NCBI RefSeq assembly: GCF_022682495.2
Contig: NC_071399.1
Location: 56,350,873-56,414,872 of the forward strand
Source of the DNA: Desmodus rotundus
Lineage: Eukaryota; Chordata; Mammalia; Chiroptera; Phyllostomidae
Direction of reading: 5' to 3'
Length of the DNA stretch: 64,000 nucleotides
Shown one piece after another: positions 59,508 through 64,000 of this stretch. The notes beneath the pieces were generated by a model. It was given only the letters and a program-made list of their open reading frames with translations, was not told the origin of the DNA and searched no databases. Position 1 is the stretch's first letter. Each line of letters opens with the position of its first letter. Position numbers and translations under genes: made by a program.

Positions 59508-59938
59508 GACCACATTGACAGGTGACCCTGCAGTGGAATTTGCCTATGTTAATGTTAATGGGGGACACACCAGTCACGTGATGGAGGCATGTACCGGCGC
59601 CACAGGCTTTGTTCTCCTAAAATGCCTGCCCCACCTGTACTCTCCTTCGTAGCACTACAGTATGCTGCAGCGGGGACTCCGTTCCTGCCTCCCTTGCTTC
59701 ACAAGGCTGGACACCGCCCTCCTCCCAGCTCAGGGCCTGAAGCATCGCCCCACTCCTGTGGCTGCCAGCTTCCTGCAGTGGTGACCCTGCTCCTGACTCC
59801 TGTGACTCCGCTCCACCGCCGCCACTCCCCGCTCCTCACCCCTCCTGAGCCAGGTAAGCTACATTCAGACTATAAGACACCCCCATTTTCCTCCCGAATT
59901 TGGGGGGAAAGTGGGTCTTATAGTCGAAAAGTATGGTA

Positions 59939-60984
59939 TGTTTTGAAAAGATTTGCTTCTTTAATGAAGAAGATATACTAGAACCAGGGGTTTAGCATTT
60001 AACACCTGATAATGATAATTTTGGAACAAACGGTTAGACTATGATATTTCAGCACTTATATGTAGAAATTACTAACCTGAAAAATAATTTAAGGATAATA
60101 GGTGTGTCCTTAGCTAGGTCTTCTGTACCTGTCAAGTGTTTTTGTGTAATTTCCAAATTACAATACTGAGCAAGGGCTAGGTATACAGTAAGAGAGGATG
60201 AACGCTAATGAACACAGGAAATGCAAGGCACCCTAAATTCTATACAATGAAAGTCAAATTTCAAGTATTATTTCCACTGTAAGGAATACTATTAGAAGAG
60301 GTAATGCATTGAGTGCAATAATGCAGAGGCAGAGACTGAAAACATCCATAGTTAGTCATTGTGAGACTCTGATTCATGCTGTCTTCATCGTCATCTCCAT
60401 GAAGACAGGGATAGAGCCCAGTGTTTTAATTCCCACTGGTATTCAAACCCCCACTACAACTCGAGCTCCTAGCAAAAAGCCTGTCAGTTGTTGTTTCTCA
60501 GTTTCATTATTAAATAGATTAATTAATCCAGAAGAATAATTTTGAAACTCTAGCATCATGCATAAAAAGAGAAATTAGTCCCAGGTTATAAAGTGACAGG
60601 TAGCACACATTTTGCAGCACACTTTGGAACAATAAACCTCTGAGCAATTCTGTTAGATGGCAGAGACTTCAGTGTGCAAGTCAGTGGCAATGTAGGTACC
60701 CGTGGATTATAGCTACTGTTTAAATGTGGAGCTAAGTCTGTTGATATAAGTGCACATCTTAAACACATTTCTATTTAACTAATATTCATTGAGCTACTAA
60801 TGTGTGACAGGTATTACACAAGGTTTTGGTGATATATAGTAAAGCACAATCATACATAAGAAAAACACACGCCTACAGGTATGAGTTTCTTTCAGCTTGT
60901 TAGATCCGTACGTTTTTATTTCTTCACACATTTGAAAAGTGCTTAGCCACTATTTTGAGTGATTTTTCACCCATGAATAATTTT
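59939..60984. other. No recognised gene; worn ancient-repeat patch
   Basis: The part at 60770-60850 (TAATATTCATTGAGCTACTA, then TGTGACAGGTATTACACAAG) resembles the L2/MIR-type 'tattgagcacctactatgtgcc' phrase. I recognise nothing else. Confidence 0.4.
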
Positions 60985-61700
60985 CCCTCTCCTGGTAACC
61001 TAAGGGTGTGAATATTAGGTCTTTATTTATATTCTTACAGGTCCTTAAAGCTTTGCTCATTTTTCCTTTAAGTCTATTAATTCTCTGTTGTTCACATTGG
61101 GTAACAGCTACTGTTCAGTTCTCCAGTCACTGCCTTTCCCCTCTTTCTCCTCTAGGCTTGGGCCAAACCTATCCATTCAGCCTTTTATTTATTATATTTT
61201 CCAGTTTGGAAATTTCCATTTGGTTCTTCATATCTTCAGCTTTGCTAAGGCTGGCTATATCATGGAGAGACTGTTTTCCATTTGTTCCAGTGTGTTGAAA
61301 CATTGTTTCAACATTACCTGTTGAAACATTTTTAGCATGGCTACTGAAAATCTAATTTTAAATTAGTTGTCATCTGTGTCATCTTGGTGTTGTCATCTAT
61401 TGAGTGCTTTTCTCAATAACATTGAAATTTTCCTCGTTCTTGGTATGATGAGATTTTTTTTTCCAATTGGAACCTGGACATCTCTGTATTGTCTAAAATT
61501 CTGGGTCTTATTTAAATCTTCCATTTTAGCTGGCTCTTTCTGACAACCCTCCGGAAGGGGAAACTGGGATACCACCTCATTATTGCAGGTGAATGTAGAA
61601 GTCCAGGTATACAACCCATCTTCTGTTGACATCTGAAAGGGGGAAGGAGGAATCCTAATTAATGCTGAGGGGTGGGGGTGTCCAGGAAAGTGACGTGTAT
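60985..61700 (-). mobile_element. Old LINE-1 5' region, antisense
   Basis: Matches the antisense of the ORF1/5'UTR area of old L1s: CCATTTGGTTCTTCATATCT, then GAAACATTTTTAGCATGGCT, TCTTGGTATGATGAGATTTT and GGAACCTGGACATCT. The 5'UTR side follows to about 61700. Confidence 0.7.
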
Positions 61701-63204
61701 TGATATGTAGTAAAGAGACTTCTTCCAACACATCTTCTGTTTTCATCAGGTGCAATAAATCAATTTGAAATTCCTTTTGTCAAAGTCCCCAACTTAGGCA
61801 TTAGCTATGCCCAAATATTTTTATTCTGATTTTCCTTTTCTTCTCTAATGTGTGCATGTGTGTGCATAGATATAATATCAATGTTATTTATAATATATAG
61901 TACATATATCATATCTATTATATGTATCCCATATATATGTTAGTCATTTTCTTATCCTGTCATATTTACTTCATATTTACTTTGTTTTCCAGAATAATCA
62001 TATGTTTTTGAGGAGAATATATCTTACTGTTTATCACAAGTTTTTAAAATTAGCTTTAGGAAAAGCAAATTTCTATTGAATGTATCAGAGAGAATTTGGA
62101 CATAAGTACAAAACAATTCCTTAGAACGTATGCTGTAGTTTAACTTCAAGAAGTGAAATGTTGTGAAGTGAAATCTAAAGGAGAGGTTCCAGATAAATAT
62201 AAGTGCTATAGAAGTGCTAGTATATGAATGTATACTGAACAGAAAGGAATGCATTATTTTAAGAGAAGCAAGAAGAACTTTAAGTAGTTATATGCAACAC
62301 AAGTAAAGTATCCTGGATTCACAGTTGAATTTAGGCCCAGGGTATATAGGAGTATTTGGAGGGCTGAAGTTTAGGTTTGGATCAAGCACTATATATTCTG
62401 AGGTGTGATACTTTTATGTACTTGTCACATCATTCTCATGATTTGATAATATAAGGAATAATTGTTATTCATTTTTATTACTACTGTCTGGGTTTACTTG
62501 GTATTTTCTAGAAAAACTGGTGACAGTTGAATCCACCCAAACTCATACTCTCTAATTCCAACCATAGTTTTCTTTACAAATGTTCCTATTATTTCTACTG
62601 ATTTTCTACTTTCAGCTCACTCACAATTCCTTTTCTTAGTCAAAAAGTTTACTTTTATCTTATATATCACAAATGTATTATTATTGTTGTTGTTGTCATT
62701 ATTATTATTTTTATTATTATTACCTAGCTCTTCTCTGTGTCCTCCAACTTTTAAAGAAGACATAGAAATTCTTTCTTCCATTAGATTTACTTTCTCTACT
62801 ATATCATGATATATAGATATTGCTCATCTCCGATTAGCTTTGCTAACTTTTGTGAAAAATAATATTCTATAGCAAACTATACACATCAATGGGTAGCTAT
62901 TCACCTTTGAACATAGCTGTGGACTCATATATTTTATGCTTTGATTCTATCTTGACCTACAGATTCTCTTTTCCAACATATTTCTGGGCTATCTACATCG
63001 ACATCTTGCTAAAACAGTGTGTAATACTAAAAACTTTATTCCCTAAATATTTCAGGTTAATGAAATCAATATCTTGAAATCAAACAGTTCAGAAAATTTA
63101 AGATTATCCACAACTCATATCCTTGCATCAATTCCTTGATTTCCAAGCTGGAGTGAATAGATTTCCACATCTGAGTTGTGTTAGTGGTGGGCTCTACCTT
63201 TAAA
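61701..63204. other. No recognised gene; simple repeats
   Basis: Contains an (ATT)n/(GTT)n tract at 62679-62722 and TA-rich patches near 61868-61940. No coding signature. Confidence 0.45.
62679..62722 (+). repeat. (ATT)n/(GTT)n microsatellite
   Basis: Imperfect three-base units. Confidence 0.85.
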
Positions 63205-63335
63205 ATGTCAGTGGGGTGGTGAACACAAGTACAATCAATATACATATGATGTGTTATAGAATTGTACACCTGAAACCCACATAATTTTATTAACTAATGT
63301 CACCCCGGTAGATTTAATAAAAAAAGAAAAAATAG
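63205..63335 (+). mobile_element. LINE-1 3' end, sense
   Basis: GGGTGGTGAACACAAGTACA, then AATTGTACACCTGAAACCCA, and AATGTCACCCCGGTAGATTT before an A-rich tail. Same L1 3' type as at 53370-53660. Confidence 0.75.
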
Positions 63336-63354
63336 AGTGTTGGGTTACACATTC

Positions 63355-63469
63355 AGAGTTCTGATTCAGTTTTTATAACAAGAATACATCCAAGAACTAG
63401 GCATTCTTAAAAAGTTCCTGGGTGATGCTGATGCCACTGGTTCAGGAACCACACTTTGAGAGCCACTGC
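63355..63469 (+). mobile_element. MER5A DNA transposon relic
   Basis: Ends with CTGGGTGATGCTGATGCCAC, then CAGGAACCACACTTTGAGAG and CCACTG, close to the MER5A (hAT) right end. Confidence 0.8.
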
Positions 63470-63480
63470 TTTAGCTGCTT

Positions 63481-63642
63481 CTTTTTTTTTTTTCTTTTTA
63501 TTGTTGTTCAAGTACAGTTGTCTCCATTTTCCCCTCACCGCTCCCCTCCACCCCAGCCATCCCCACCCCCCACCCTTGATCCTACCCCCTTTTTTTTTGT
63601 CCATGTGTCCTTTATAGATGTTCCTGAAAACCCTTACATAAG
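63481..63642 (-). mobile_element. Younger LINE-1 3' end, antisense
   Basis: T-rich tail (63480-63499), then TTGTTGTTCAAGTACAGTTG and the C-rich antisense 3'UTR. It is cut at 63642 by the LTR that follows. Confidence 0.88.
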
Positions 63643-64000
63643 TGTTACCGATGGGGAGAGAGAGAGACCCAAGTCAGGAGATCTTTCTCTCCCGCCTCAG
63701 TTCTTGTCTTGCCACAAGAGAGTAATTCAAGCAAGAGACAAACATGTGTAGGGGAAATGAGATAACAAATGTATTTACGAAATACATACAAACATGAAGC
63801 TGAAAGCTGGTACCCGACAAGTCTAAATTCCCTACATATAGAGGAAAAGTTGTTAGTGAGTTTGTTAGTAAATTGTTCTGTACCCTTGAGCCAAGGCTGC
63901 AAATGGGTACTTAGCAAATCTAAGTACACTGACTATTGGGTTCCAGGGGTTATACCTTAGCTAGTTTCTAGGTATCCCTCCTTCTCGCCCTCGGAAATAA
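63643..64000 (-). mobile_element. Endogenous retroviral LTR, antisense, partial at window edge
   Basis: Begins TGTTACCGATGGGGAGAG. Read on the minus strand the block ends ...CTCTCCCCATCGGTAACA, the pyrimidine-rich CA end typical of a U5. It interrupts the L1 3'UTR, so it is an insertion. The other end and any internal viral sequence lie beyond the window. No viral protein is readable here. Confidence 0.65.

Larger units (their letters stand above)
58998..59938 (-). mobile_element. DNA transposon, pogo/Tigger-like, internally rearranged
   Basis: The element is flanked by TA. Its inverted ends are ACCATATTTTTCGGACTACA at the left (59001-59020) and, read inward from the right, CCATACTTTTCGACTATAAG (59936-59917). 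Inside are the C-terminal coding tail of a transposase on the minus strand (59336-59193), a poly(G) run (59340-59352), a 34-bp hairpin (59426-59507), a G+C-rich unknown block (59515-59860) and an inverted copy of the terminal motif next to the right end (59869-59925). At 941 bp it is too short for an autonomous element. Class is inferred from TA targets plus the acidic tail. Confidence 0.78.

Noticed and set aside
59570..59860. CpG-island promoter of a host gene
   Set aside because: The G+C-rich block is short, lies inside a DNA transposon, and no exon follows.
59589..59981. 130-codon plus-strand frame in the G+C-rich part of the DNA transposon
   Set aside because: It crosses the transposon's right end and has the wrong strand for the transposase. 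The composition explains it.
1..64000. CRISPR array, operons or prokaryotic genes
   Set aside because: No regularly spaced repeats, no ribosome-binding-site-led coding runs, and repeat families typical of mammals throughout.

Overview
The window is nuclear DNA from a mammal, most likely a yangochiropteran bat. The evidence is several tRNA-derived SINEs of the bat VES type (A and B boxes, a CAACCACA/TGATGTTTCTCT body, an AAATAAAATCTT tail) together with bat-like young LINE-1 (L1) elements, mammal-wide MIR, L2 and MER5 relics, AT-rich base composition, and no bacterial-type gene organisation. I found no host protein-coding exon, rRNA, tRNA gene or CRISPR array. By eye, at least half of the window is L1. 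Family names are from memory of consensus features, without a database search.

Layout. 1-5440: near full-length L1 on the minus strand, 3' end cut by the window edge. 5770-6240: LTR-like sequence. 7615-11770: old plus-strand L1 split by a younger 5'-inverted L1 (7805-9267, with a target duplication). 13328-13949: internally deleted mariner with recognisable transposase ends. 14185-14445: worn SINE. 14610-15435: 5' end of an L1 with no 3' part. 15440-17390: no recognised repeat. 17390-20430: worn SINE, an old plus-strand L1 and a minus-strand L1 3' end. 22140-23950: MER5-like, MIR and an old minus-strand L1. 24715-30484: long plus-strand L1 broken by an LTR-like insert holding a 28-30 bp minisatellite, and by a 0.3 kb GC-rich filler that replaces most of ORF2. 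30490-32990: older plus-strand L1 carrying a short L1 tail and a solo LTR with a perfect 6-bp target duplication. 35190-35622: LTR-like. 39000-46490: L1 cluster, mostly minus strand, with a nested VES SINE. 48720-56815: L1 fragments and a VES SINE. 58998-59938: TA-flanked DNA transposon with the C-terminal tail of a pogo/Tigger-like transposase and a near-perfect hairpin. 60985-64000: old L1, MER5A, L1 3' ends and the edge of an antisense LTR.

Nothing here forms an operon or pathway. The biology is a record of successive transposition: LTRs and SINEs inside L1s, L1s inside older L1s. In each of the three L1 copies where I could read it, the reverse transcriptase FADD catalytic motif is changed, so none of them looks autonomous. 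The most unusual objects are the DNA transposon at 59 kb, the minisatellite-bearing insert at 26.4-27.6 kb and the chimeric L1 filler at 29.45-29.75 kb.
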